17,536 nt of DNA from Thermoplasmatota archaeon (GCA_030605515.1 JAUWIE010000058.1:1-17536); one strand, 5' to 3'. Counted from the stretch's first letter, positions 6,568-14,255 are shown. Numbers and translations are program-made. The notes: generated from the sequence alone by a model not told the origin.

Positions 6568-8441
6568 TGCCTGTAGAAGAGATTGTTGGTGTATTTATTG
6601 GATTACAAAGCTCAACGTATGAATATGTAGCAGAGTTAATAGCTCCTTATCAAACTAGCTTTAAACCAGTTATGGGAAATTTTATATTAATTGATAATGT
6701 CGATTCACATATTGTTGCTAGAATAATGGATTATGCTCCTAGAGGTGAACTTGTTCAACCAATGGGTGAAAAATGGTTATCTGACGTAGCATTAACACCT
6801 GAAGCGATTGGACAAGATATTAAAAATAAAAAAATTTGCTATATGGTTAAAATAAAACTATTAGGAAGTATAAACAAAAACACAAATAAATTTATCCCGG
6901 GAATTAGAGAATTACCACATATAACAAGTAAAGTAACTTGTCCCGATACAAATAAAACAAAACAAATCTGCAATCAAGCATTAGAAGATCAAATTCGAGG
7001 AATTGAGGTAGGAAAATACTGGATGGATAACGATATAAATATACATTTTAAGTTGGATGATTTAAACTCTCAGAGAACCTTTATTTTTGCTAGAGCAGGT
7101 TATGGAAAAAGTAACTTAATGAAAGTGATTTCCACAGAGTGGGAATCATCATATGGGGGTTTAGTAATATTTGATCCTGAAGGCGAATATGCTCTTACCG
7201 ATGCAAAAAATAGACCAGGAATTATGGATAAAACTCCATGCATCCTTATTACAAACCGTGGTGCATTAAGAGATAAACCTAATGTTTACACTAAATTGAA
7301 ATTTAATTTGAAAAATTTCCATCCAAATTTCATCATCCCAATCTTAGTTAATGAACAAAAACATGAAACGATTTTTTTTAGTAAACTAATGGGTATGACT
7401 CAAAATCAATGGAATGAACTTGTTGATCTGCTTTATAAAGATAAGTGGATAGCAGATAATAATGAAATAAAAAGGATTGTAGAAGGTGATGCAAATCAAA
7501 AAAGTGATCAAGGAACTCAACCAATAAAAAATAATTTGATAAATCCTATTATAAAATTACATGACCCTGATTCAAATTTATTAAAATTAATTCAAAATGC
7601 AGTTGAAGATGGAAGGGTTATAATTATTGATATTTCACTTATGGACTCCAATAATGCATTAAAATTTTGTTCGATGATTGTCGGGTTCTTCTTCAATAAG
7701 AATCAAAGTAAATTTACAGGCGGAGAGGGTAAACTAACAAAAGCAGTTTTTGTTATGGAAGAGGCTCAATCTGTTTTAGGTCACAATTCCAATGTTGCAA
7801 AATTTGTAGAACTTGCAAAAGAAGGAAGAAAATATTCACTAGGAGGAATTTTTATTACACAACAACCAGGAAGTATACCAATGGAAATACTCAGCCAATC
7901 TGACAATTTCTATGTTTTTCATTTGTTAAGCAAACATGATCTTCAGACTCTTCAAAAATCTAACGCACATTATTCAGAAGACATCTTAACCCAAATTTTA
8001 AGTGAACCAATTAAAGGGAAGGCGTATATGTGGACCTCGCATCAACCTTTTGTTTTACCTGTAAAAATAAAAAACTTTGAAGAAATTGCTGAACCAAAAC
8101 AATCAGATGAAATACAAAAAAGTCATAATTTACTTGGAAATATTTTGCATAGGGTAAATGCAGATAATAAAATTCTATTAACCATTGTTAAAAAGTATGG
8201 GGAGTTTGTTAATAAATCTGGTATAAAAGCAGAGAATGATAGATTTGTTGCAAAAGAATTTTATTATGAACTTAATAAAGATGAAATAAAATATTGTGAT
8301 GAAGAAAACTATCTGGCTAAAGATGCGAAGGGTGAGGCATTTGCTCTTCATTTCAAATTTCTTAGTAAACTAAAATTATTATCACAGATGGAAGATCCTT
8401 CAGATATTGAGGTTCAAGAAGAAGACGATGTTAACAGTTAA
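6567..8441 (+). CDS. herA: HerA-like hexameric DNA translocase/helicase ATPase
   Basis: The product has 624 residues. The N-terminal part (about 1-110) fits the beta-barrel HAS domain of HerA. The ATPase core has Walker A ARAGYGKS (175-182), the HerA-typical DPEGEY (203-208), Walker B AVFVMEEAQ (393-401) with the catalytic Glu pair, an arginine-finger-like EGRKYSLGG (419-427), and sensor ITQQPGSIPMEILSQSDN (430-447). The C-terminal 120 residues are charged and less conserved, ending acidic (EEDDVNS). HerA pumps DNA to NurA for end resection or degradation. The ATG overlaps the nurA stop by one base with GGGGGAA upstream, indicating coupled translation. No mre11 or rad50, the usual housekeeping neighbours, are present. 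The gene ends 4 bases from the convergent DruA-like gene, which with the methyltransferase suggests a defence setting (inference). Confidence 0.92.
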   Translation: MPVEEIVGVFIGLQSSTYEYVAELIAPYQTSFKPVMGNFILIDNVDSHIVARIMDYAPRGELVQPMGEKWLSDVALTPEAIGQDIKNKKICYMVKIKLLGSINKNTNKFIPGIRELPHITSKVTCPDTNKTKQICNQALEDQIRGIEVGKYWMDNDINIHFKLDDLNSQRTFIFARAGYGKSNLMKVISTEWESSYGGLVIFDPEGEYALTDAKNRPGIMDKTPCILITNRGALRDKPNVYTKLKFNLKNFHPNFIIPILVNEQKHETIFFSKLMGMTQNQWNELVDLLYKDKWIADNNEIKRIVEGDANQKSDQGTQPIKNNLINPIIKLHDPDSNLLKLIQNAVEDGRVIIIDISLMDSNNALKFCSMIVGFFFNKNQSKFTGGEGKLTKAVFVMEEAQSVLGHNSNVAKFVELAKEGRKYSLGGIFITQQPGSIPMEILSQSDNFYVFHLLSKHDLQTLQKSNAHYSEDILTQILSEPIKGKAYMWTSHQPFVLPVKIKNFEEIAEPKQSDEIQKSHNLLGNILHRVNADNKILLTIVKKYGEFVNKSGIKAENDRFVAKEFYYELNKDEIKYCDEENYLAKDAKGEAFALHFKFLSKLKLLSQMEDPSDIEVQEEDDVNS

Positions 8442-8445
8442 AGTA

Positions 8446-9678
8446 TTACATCCAAATTTTATAATTTTCTCTTTTCCAATTTTTGTATTCTGATTTTCTT
8501 TTTGATCTTGGAATGACCCATCTATTTTTCATAAAAGTAGATATCTCTTCGAGAGAGATATCATAATAATTAGGTTTTTCATTTTTTGTTAAAACTTCCT
8601 TATAATTTTTTGTTAGCGGTATTAAAAATTGCTCTCTTTTAATACCATGTTTACTATAAATTCTTGGGAGGTCTAACAACCTAAGTGCTTTGTCAATGAC
8701 TTCTCTCTTATTTCTGAAGCCAGTTCCCCATTCTTTCTTTTTTCTTGTAGCTCCTTCTTTATCTAATACTAACTTTCTCATATGCTCGTAAATATTACCA
8801 TTGAAATGAAACTCACCCCAGCCTTTTGAATATCCTATACCGATATATTTTTGCCCATTTGGAAGTTTTATTCTATCATACATGGCACTTTTACCTAAAG
8901 CAGACAAAGTAGTAATCAAAATAAGATCACCTGAATGAGTTTTTTTTGATATGAGAGATGTAGCGCCACCATATTTTCTACTAAAATCTTCACGGATTTT
9001 ATTTGAAAATAACATAGAAGCTATAAGTTTACCTCCAAGAATGTAATTGTATGGTGGTACAGAACCTATAACAAAACCATCCATAATTTTACTCATGTTC
9101 ATCTTTTTTTGTTTAGTGTCCCAACCAATAAAACTATCACGAATGCCTATACTAAAAACAGGATCTGCTAAACCTAAAATACCAATAACTTTGTCATTAT
9201 TTTTATCAAAAACAACATAACAAAGTCTTCTACCATAACCATTAGAAATTGGTATACTCCAATGAATTTTGATATAATTAAACAAATCCCAATATTTTGT
9301 TTTAGAATCAACATATACTAATTTTGGTTCAATATCTTCTGAATCTATTTCATTTCCATTGGCAATATATTCAATTAGTTGTCCTTCTTTTTTTTCTAAT
9401 TTATTACGATATTTTTCTCGTATATCCTCCACTGCAGATTGATGTAATTTCCTAATATTATTCTTAGACGGACGATGCTCTAATTTTTCTCCGTTTACTA
9501 TAAACCCACTATCCTCTAATTCGGTTAATATATCACTTTTTAATTTTAATAGTTCAGAATCGAAAAAATCGACATTTAAACTTTTTATAATATTATCAAT
9601 TTCTCCATTAAAATTTTGGTTAATATATTCTGGATGGCTGAAATCTAAAAATGTTCTTTTTATCATTTTAGATACCAC
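8446..9678 (-). CDS. DruA-like protein (DUF4338, Druantia-type)
   Basis: The product is 410 residues from a GTG at 9678 with AAAGGTAAAG upstream; an ATG four codons in (9666) is the alternative. Residues about 1-125 are charged and probably helical. The conserved core follows: W140-SIPISNGYGRRLCYVVFD (to about 158), VIGILGLADPVF (164-175), IRDSFIGWD (179-187), IMDGFVIGSVPPYNYILGGK (198-217), ITTLSALGKSAMYDRI (255-270) and IGYSKGWGEFHF (281-292). This pattern matches what I know of DUF4338, the family of the Druantia defence subunit DruA. Its biochemical role is not well established. It is convergent with herA and divergent from a small AbrB-like gene. The large DruE helicase and other Druantia subunits are absent, so it may serve HerA/NurA instead. 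The family call is from memory of motifs. Confidence 0.75.
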   Translation of the reverse strand: MVSKMIKRTFLDFSHPEYINQNFNGEIDNIIKSLNVDFFDSELLKLKSDILTELEDSGFIVNGEKLEHRPSKNNIRKLHQSAVEDIREKYRNKLEKKEGQLIEYIANGNEIDSEDIEPKLVYVDSKTKYWDLFNYIKIHWSIPISNGYGRRLCYVVFDKNNDKVIGILGLADPVFSIGIRDSFIGWDTKQKKMNMSKIMDGFVIGSVPPYNYILGGKLIASMLFSNKIREDFSRKYGGATSLISKKTHSGDLILITTLSALGKSAMYDRIKLPNGQKYIGIGYSKGWGEFHFNGNIYEHMRKLVLDKEGATRKKKEWGTGFRNKREVIDKALRLLDLPRIYSKHGIKREQFLIPLTKNYKEVLTKNEKPNYYDISLEEISTFMKNRWVIPRSKRKSEYKNWKRENYKIWM

Positions 9679-9746
9679 GATCTTGCTTTACCTTTTTTCT
9701 TAGTGTAAAGAGTAATTCACAGCATAAACTTTTTTCGTTACAAAAA

Positions 9747-9757
9747 CCTTATAAATA
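9747..9757 (+). promoter_or_regulatory. TATA box of the AbrB/DUF2080-like gene
   Basis: CCTTATAAATA is a clear archaeal TATA box. Transcription would start about 26 bases downstream near 9778, leaving a leader of about 28 bases with GGAG (9795-9798) before the ATG at 9806. Confidence 0.6.
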
Positions 9758-9788
9758 ATAGACTATTTATAGTTTATTAATAGTCTAT
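9758..9788. promoter_or_regulatory. Inverted repeat, candidate operator
   Basis: The arms ATAGACTAT (9758-9766) and ATAGTCTAT (9780-9788) are exact reverse complements whose centres are 22 bases apart, two turns of B-DNA. The site starts right after the TATA box and covers the expected transcription start, so a bound dimer would block initiation. The AbrB-like protein encoded just downstream is the natural candidate regulator (inference). Confidence 0.6.
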
Positions 9789-9805
9789 ACTATTGGAGAG
9801 CTTAT

Positions 9806-9979
9806 ATGAAGAATGATTTAAAAATTGACGGTTCATTAACATTAAAGAGAATTGATTATAACCGCGTCTTATTACGTAGAGTATTAAAAAATAATGATAC
9901 AAGTGGAAAAGTATCTTTACCCAAAGAATTGATAGGAAGGGAGATATATGTTGTTGTACCAAAAAAAGATGAAAATTAA
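9806..9979 (+). CDS. AbrB/DUF2080-like small DNA-binding protein
   Basis: The product is 57 residues, with ATG at 9806, GGAG 7 bases upstream and TAA at 9977-9979. The C-terminal half, SGKVSLPKELIGREIYVVVP (33-52), has the look of swapped-hairpin AbrB/SpoVT folds. In particular it resembles the short archaeal DUF2080 'transposon-associated' proteins, with their (G)xVxLPKxxIGKxVxVxV pattern. The N-terminus (MKNDLKIDGSLTLKRIDYNR) is polar. Such proteins are DNA-binding dimers acting as antitoxins or autoregulators. The inverted repeat over its own promoter supports autoregulation. It may lead the plus-strand gene set that follows; the next gene begins 122 bases later. Family assignment is by pattern only. 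Confidence 0.6.
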   Translation: MKNDLKIDGSLTLKRIDYNRVLLRRVLKNNDTSGKVSLPKELIGREIYVVVPKKDEN

Positions 9980-10101
9980 AAAACAAAATATTTTTAACAA
10001 ATTAAGAGCTGCCAATTATGTTTTTATGAAGAGGATGGGATATAATACGATGGCAATTGTTAAATATAATTTATTACTAACCTCAAAGAAGGGAGACGTT
10101 T

Positions 10102-10626
10102 ATGCCTAATGGTTCAGCATACTATCAGTTAGCTATACCAACCGCTGGTGTTGACGAAGTAGTCCCTTCCATTGAAAGACGGGGGCTCGATTCTATTTTA
10201 TTAAATCCAAGAGAGCAGCTGATGTTATTAGCTTTAAAAATTCGCCCTCAAGATTTATCTACATTTGATGAGAGAACAAGATCATTAAAATTACGGTATT
10301 TGATGATAAAAAATGTTGATTTTAATCACATATTAACAAATGCTAGAGAGTTTAATTTAAGAATAAAAAGAATTAGAACGGAGGAAATAGAAGACGAAGA
10401 AATTGAAAGAGAGTTAGAAGAAGCAATTGGAAATCGAGAATATGAACGATGTACCAGAATCATAGGAGATAACCACATCCTTATAAAAAGTATCGAAGTG
10501 CTTTATCGGTCAACTGAAATAATTTTTTATGAAAGTGGAATGATTTGGTCGGAGACAAATATTTCACGTTCAAGAGTTATTAAAAATCTACTAGAACGTA
10601 TTTTTTCCCATTTGATTCCGAGGTGA
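10102..10626 (+). CDS. Hypothetical protein, 174 residues, first gene of a two-gene operon
   Basis: GGGAG lies 6 bases before the ATG. The product is soluble with no signal peptide or membrane helix. Visible features are a short loop-rich start (MPNGSAYYQLAIPTAG), a central basic helical region (FDERTRSLKLRYLMIK, 55-70) and a strongly charged helix (IRTEEIEDEEIERELEEAIG, 91-110) that could form a coiled coil. The C-terminus is amphipathic and ends IPR. No family is recognised. Its stop overlaps a possible GTG start of the next gene (GTGA), so the two are translationally linked and probably act together. AT-rich TATA candidates lie near 10039-10047 (GATATAATA) and 10063-10074. Read-through from the upstream AbrB-like gene is also possible. 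Confidence 0.65.
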   Translation: MPNGSAYYQLAIPTAGVDEVVPSIERRGLDSILLNPREQLMLLALKIRPQDLSTFDERTRSLKLRYLMIKNVDFNHILTNAREFNLRIKRIRTEEIEDEEIERELEEAIGNREYERCTRIIGDNHILIKSIEVLYRSTEIIFYESGMIWSETNISRSRVIKNLLERIFSHLIPR

Positions 10627-10628
10627 AA

Positions 10629-11255
10629 ATGGGAGAAAAAAGAGAATCCCCTGGCCATCTAAAAGAACTATTATATTTCATTTTATTTGTTTTTGCTCTG
10701 TTCCTTCTTAATCCTATTTTTGATTATTTCGAATTTGAAAATGAAATAATTAAACAGGCTTTTACATTGATAATAATTGTTCTTGCATTTCTGATTATTG
10801 ATCACATATCTCTTCCTAATATCAAATGTTCATTTCATTCGAAGCGCAGAGAAGTTATATTGGTTGGTGATAGTCCTTCTCGAAGAGCGGTAAATTTAAA
10901 TCTTTATATCGACCGAAATTTTTCTTTTTTAACCAGAAAAATGTTTAATTTCTCATGTAAGAAGTATAGTGATAAACTTTTTTATCAAATATATTGGCAT
11001 CCAAGGGAAGCAATCAATATAGATCTGAATTATTCGTCAATAACTTATATTGAGGAATATCCGTCCTTCAGCATAAACTCTTTATCTGAAATCAATCTGT
11101 ATTCGTTAAAGATAATTAGTGGAAATAGGCCAGAGTGTACTAAAATATCTGTGATAATTCAAAGAAAGTGTAGTACTGATTCGAATCTCTTCGCTCGTAT
11201 GTTATTCTTTTTTATAAAATTAAGAAGTGAGAAATTAACGGTTCGTTCTGAATAA
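10629..11255 (+). CDS. Membrane-anchored hypothetical protein, about 208 residues
   Basis: The start is ATG 10629 or the in-frame GTG at 10623 that overlaps the upstream stop; GAGGTGA spans the junction and could serve as ribosome-binding site. Two hydrophobic helices near the N-terminus (about residues 13-30 and 42-58) are separated by an acidic loop (FDYFEFENEI), giving a hairpin anchor. The remaining 150 residues look soluble, mixed alpha/beta and basic. A cysteine-bearing stretch (FNFSCKKYSDKLFYQIYWHP) and a beta-rich section (IDLNYSSITYIEEYPSF) are visible. No family is recognised. The close link to the preceding gene suggests the pair forms a membrane-associated two-component unit. A membrane effector in a defence setting is one possibility without direct evidence. 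Confidence 0.65.
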   Translation: MGEKRESPGHLKELLYFILFVFALFLLNPIFDYFEFENEIIKQAFTLIIIVLAFLIIDHISLPNIKCSFHSKRREVILVGDSPSRRAVNLNLYIDRNFSFLTRKMFNFSCKKYSDKLFYQIYWHPREAINIDLNYSSITYIEEYPSFSINSLSEINLYSLKIISGNRPECTKISVIIQRKCSTDSNLFARMLFFFIKLRSEKLTVRSE

Positions 11256-11269
11256 AATGTTCCGTCATA

Positions 11270-11280
11270 CTTATATATAA
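11270..11280 (+). promoter_or_regulatory. TATA box, leaderless promoter of the 319-residue gene
   Basis: CTTATATATAA is centred 25 bases before the ATG at 11300, the spacing expected when transcription starts at or next to the start codon. No ribosome-binding site precedes the ATG, so the mRNA is probably leaderless and this gene separate from the operon ending at 11255. Confidence 0.6.
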
Positions 11281-11299
11281 AATATGAATTTGTATTTAT

Positions 11300-12259
11300 A
11301 TGACAAGGTTTATTGGAGATTCGTTTCGTGTAACGCCATTAAAATTAAATGCAGAAAACCCTGATAGTGAAAAATTGCCATTTATTTCTCGAATTTTAAA
11401 TGAGAGAAAATTTGATCCCAGTAATATTCCATCAGATGGATGGTTAAGTTTTCAAACAGCTAGGGAGGATATTGATTCTGATTCTGAGATATGTAGTTTA
11501 AAATTCTCAGATGAAAAAGCAATATTGCCTTGTACAGTAGTCAAACATAGATTAGTTACAACATTGAAAAGGAGATTACCTGCATCTGTTTATGACGAAC
11601 TGCCAGTAGAAATCAAATATCGATATGATACTCTAGACTTTGTATTTTTTGAAAAAGGAAATAAGCTATATGCCCTAGTTTCGGCAAATAATCAAAACGT
11701 TGTTGATTATGCTATAAATCAATATCTGAAAAACAACCCTTTTTCAGAATACGGATTTGTTTTTGATAAAAATCCAACAGATCTGCAAATACATTCTGAT
11801 TTGATTTATTGGATATTATATCGATTTTTTGAAAAAAAACAAACAATAAATTCTAACATTTTCATAAGAGACGCATACCTTATAGAAGGAAATGCAAAAG
11901 TTCCAATAACTATGAAATATGAAGGTAAAGACCTTCCAAAATATCTAACAGAATTGAAATATAGTATGTGTCAGAATAGACCTTTTGAAAGAATTGGATT
12001 GAAATTAGATTTTAAAAGTCATATTTTTGAATTTATTATTTGCTCAGACGGTTGCACAGAATTTTACGCATCTGATTCTGAATATCTTAATTTAGAAGAC
12101 AATAGACAGGACAATTTATCAAAATTAACTTATATCTATACAGAAATCATTCCAGAAATTAAAAAAGCATACCAAGACGATAAAACAGATTGGCCGAGTC
12201 GGAAAAAGGAGTTTTTAAAGAGAATGGCAATAGACGCATCAGCAGCCATTCCAAGATAA
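11300..12259 (+). CDS. Hypothetical protein, 319 residues
   Basis: The product is a soluble alpha/beta protein without membrane segments or signal peptide. The ATG at 11300 is fixed by the leaderless TATA arrangement. The first 60 residues read as a polar region (IPSDGWLSFQTAREDID). A mixed middle part follows, including RYDTLDFVFFEKGNKLYALV and SDLIYWILYRFFEKKQ. The last third includes FIICSDGCTEFYASDSEYL and a basic tail with a C-terminal IPR, also the last three residues of the 174-residue protein upstream; this may be chance. I see no nucleotide-binding loop or nuclease motif and recognise no family. It lies between the unknown operon and the AbrB-type gene and may belong to the same accessory cluster. 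The codon pattern and length support a real gene. Confidence 0.7.
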   Translation: MTRFIGDSFRVTPLKLNAENPDSEKLPFISRILNERKFDPSNIPSDGWLSFQTAREDIDSDSEICSLKFSDEKAILPCTVVKHRLVTTLKRRLPASVYDELPVEIKYRYDTLDFVFFEKGNKLYALVSANNQNVVDYAINQYLKNNPFSEYGFVFDKNPTDLQIHSDLIYWILYRFFEKKQTINSNIFIRDAYLIEGNAKVPITMKYEGKDLPKYLTELKYSMCQNRPFERIGLKLDFKSHIFEFIICSDGCTEFYASDSEYLNLEDNRQDNLSKLTYIYTEIIPEIKKAYQDDKTDWPSRKKEFLKRMAIDASAAIPR

Positions 12260-12311
12260 ATTTGTTATTCGTTTTCACTTTCAACGAGCTTCTGTTGTGA
12301 TAACGGCAATT

Positions 12312-12512
12312 TTACTTCTTTTTATACTCAGTCAGTCTTTTTTGATGTAGGGGTTTGATGACTATAATTAACTTCCCTCCTTTAACTTCGATATTCCAAT
12401 CTAATTGATCTTGCTCTCTTAAATCAAAATGACTTACAATACCAGCTGGGACAGTTGTTCTTAATGATTCGCTTTGAGAAGAAGCTTTTGTCAAGGTTGT
12501 TTTTTCACCCAT
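12312..12512 (-). CDS. AbrB/SpoVT-type transcription regulator or antitoxin
   Basis: The product is 66 residues from the ATG at 12512. The open frame continues upstream to 12749, but that extension runs over the transposase start and reads as translated intergenic DNA, so the internal ATG is chosen. The core SLRTTVPAGIVSHFDLREQD (17-36) followed by LDWNIEVKGGKLIIVIKP (37-54) is the AbrB/MazE pattern: a beta-strand, a VP turn, a short helix, and a strand pair after a glycine turn. Proteins of this type are DNA-binding dimers, often autoregulators or antitoxins. No toxin gene is adjacent. A TATA-like TATATAAT (minus strand, about 12538-12545) lies about 30 bases upstream, again a nearly leaderless layout. 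It is divergent from the transposase and may belong to the element or to the interrupted locus. Confidence 0.8.
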   Translation of the reverse strand: MGEKTTLTKASSQSESLRTTVPAGIVSHFDLREQDQLDWNIEVKGGKLIIVIKPLHQKRLTEYKKK

Positions 12513-12586
12513 AATATCTATGCTAAATAGGTATCCAATTATATAATAGTTTCTACCTCTAAATATACATAGATTTTTACCTAAAA

Positions 12587-12597
12587 CTTTATATATG
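12587..12597 (+). promoter_or_regulatory. TATA box of the transposase gene
   Basis: CTTTATATATG is a good archaeal TATA element. Transcription would start near 12620, inside or just after the small palindrome at 12609-12622, so the transcript would begin just before the hairpin at 12632-12661. Confidence 0.5.
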
Positions 12598-12631
12598 CAC
12601 AATACAATACCTACGTGTAGGTAAAAGTATA

Positions 12632-12661
12632 GCCAAGGGTAGTGTTGAGCTCCCCCTTGGC
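12632..12661 (+). other. Hairpin in the transposase leader
   Basis: GCCAAGGG (12632-12639) and CCCTTGGC (12654-12661) pair perfectly over 8 bases around a 14-base loop. The hairpin ends 13 bases before the ATG at 12675 and is GC-rich against an AT-rich background. In some insertion sequences leader hairpins limit transposase translation from read-through transcripts; such a role here is inference. Confidence 0.5.
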
Positions 12662-12674
12662 AGGAAACAACTAT

Positions 12675-14255
12675 ATGACTGGTAGTCAAAGAGTTATCTC
12701 CCAAAAACATATTGAAAAGGAGATATATAAGACATTTGAAATAATCCAAAAACAGGAGAATATCAGCATAGCTGATTTCCTCAATAAGTTAGAATTAGAT
12801 TTATTCAAACGTGTTTCCTACAGGAAAATAAAGTTCTCCTACGAATCACTATTTAAACTCGTTTTATACCAGAAGCTGAAGGGAATTAGACTTCAGACCA
12901 AACTTGTTAGATACCTGAAAAGACATCCAAAGGATAAATTCAAATTGGGTTTCAGCCAGACCCCAGATCAGACAATGATAAGCTATTTTTTAAAACGCAT
13001 TCTTGATGATAATACAAAAGAATTGATTGACTTTGCCGTATCAAAAATAGAAGAAATATCAGAAAAGTTCGGCATCCTACTAGATGTTAAAACTTTAGAA
13101 CCAGAGAAACCTAAAAAGAAGACAAAGAAACGAAACCAATACCAACAGAGGAGAGACAAAGCCAGAGAAATCGCTAGGCTATTCAAAAAACGGTTTGCCC
13201 CGTTCATCAATCTGAACATGAAAAACAATACACTCTACAAAAAGAACCAGTTCATTGATCTCCTGATACACATGGGGCAGACAAGGGATTTCGCAGAGAA
13301 CGGAAATAAAACATTCAAAGAACTACGACCCTTCGCGGGCTGCCCTGATGCAGATACATTGCTTTATCATTTGAAGAACTACCCAGACCATAAAGATGTA
13401 CATAGGATGTTTACCCTTCTTTTTGAAATTGTCTGGGATATGGCCAAACAGAATAATCTGTTTGACATACGGAAACGATACGATGTCGCTATTGATTTTA
13501 CGGAATGGTATTTCTACGGAGATAAATCTAGTCTTATGGTAGTCGGAAAAGAACCAGATCGTGGGACGGCTAAATGCTATAAGTTCATCACCATCAACAT
13601 AGTTGAAGCAGGGAAACGTTTCACGCTTTTGGCATTGCCTGTTAGTGCATTGGACAACATGAATAAAGATAAACTCATCCGTAAACTACTAAGCTATGCT
13701 CTCCAGAGAATAAAGATCAAACAGGTTTATGCTGACCGTGGGTTCTTTGACTCTAAATCAATAAAAGCTTTTGAACTTTTTCATTTGAAGTATCTTATGC
13801 CTGGGATACGGCAATATAACGTACGGCAACTGCTAAAGGTAACTCCTGCACCAAGTGTGATCACGGGTTTTATTCTAAAAGATGTAAAACTTAACCTGGT
13901 AATAGTTGAAGAAACACTCAAGGATGGAAAGAAAGTCAAACGAGTATTTGCTACTAATGAAGATTATGACAATAAAGATGTGGATCTGCTTGAATACTTG
14001 TTCGAGTTATATGGGAAAAGATGGGGGATAGAAACCTCGTATAGGGTTAAGAAGCATTCATATCTTCCTAAGACGACGTCTAAGAATTACTATATCAGAC
14101 TGTTTTATTTCATGTTTGCAATTCTGTTGTATAATCTGTGGATATTGGCAGATGTGCTCCTTTGGCTTGCGTTGTTTGGTACGGTGGAAGAGGATCATTT
14201 GATAACTTCTAAGTTGTTCGGGACGATGCTTTACACAATTGATCCAGGAGGTTGA
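12675..14255 (+). CDS. Transposase, IS4 superfamily (ISH3-like)
   Basis: The product is 526 residues from ATG 12675; an upstream TTG at 12642 is in frame but lies in the leader hairpin loop. The N-terminal 180 residues are helical and basic, with a Lys/Arg-rich linker (EKPKKKTKKRNQ, 144-155), fitting DNA binding. The RNase H-like catalytic core shows D274 in AIDFTEWYFYGD, D354 in VYADRGFFD, and E453 in YGKRWGIETSYR, which is the Y-(2)-R-(3)-E type motif of the IS4 superfamily. The hydrophobic C-terminus (FMFAILLYNLWILADVLL) is usual for this group. I lean to an ISH3-like family because of the long, two-part architecture seen in archaeal elements. The frame is intact, so it may be active. Codon use is richer in G and C than in its neighbours, suggesting a different origin. 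Confidence 0.9.
   Translation: MTGSQRVISQKHIEKEIYKTFEIIQKQENISIADFLNKLELDLFKRVSYRKIKFSYESLFKLVLYQKLKGIRLQTKLVRYLKRHPKDKFKLGFSQTPDQTMISYFLKRILDDNTKELIDFAVSKIEEISEKFGILLDVKTLEPEKPKKKTKKRNQYQQRRDKAREIARLFKKRFAPFINLNMKNNTLYKKNQFIDLLIHMGQTRDFAENGNKTFKELRPFAGCPDADTLLYHLKNYPDHKDVHRMFTLLFEIVWDMAKQNNLFDIRKRYDVAIDFTEWYFYGDKSSLMVVGKEPDRGTAKCYKFITINIVEAGKRFTLLALPVSALDNMNKDKLIRKLLSYALQRIKIKQVYADRGFFDSKSIKAFELFHLKYLMPGIRQYNVRQLLKVTPAPSVITGFILKDVKLNLVIVEETLKDGKKVKRVFATNEDYDNKDVDLLEYLFELYGKRWGIETSYRVKKHSYLPKTTSKNYYIRLFYFMFAILLYNLWILADVLLWLALFGTVEEDHLITSKLFGTMLYTIDPGG

Noticed and set aside
10027..10107. 27-codon plus-strand frame (MKRMGYNTMAIVKYN...)
   Set aside because: Too short, no ribosome-binding site, overlaps the start of the 174-residue gene, no recognisable pattern.
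12513..12749. N-terminal extension of the AbrB-type gene over the transposase start
   Set aside because: The added residues are translated intergenic DNA (hairpin, promoters) on the opposite strand of the transposase. The AbrB fold begins after the internal ATG at 12512, which has its own TATA-like site.
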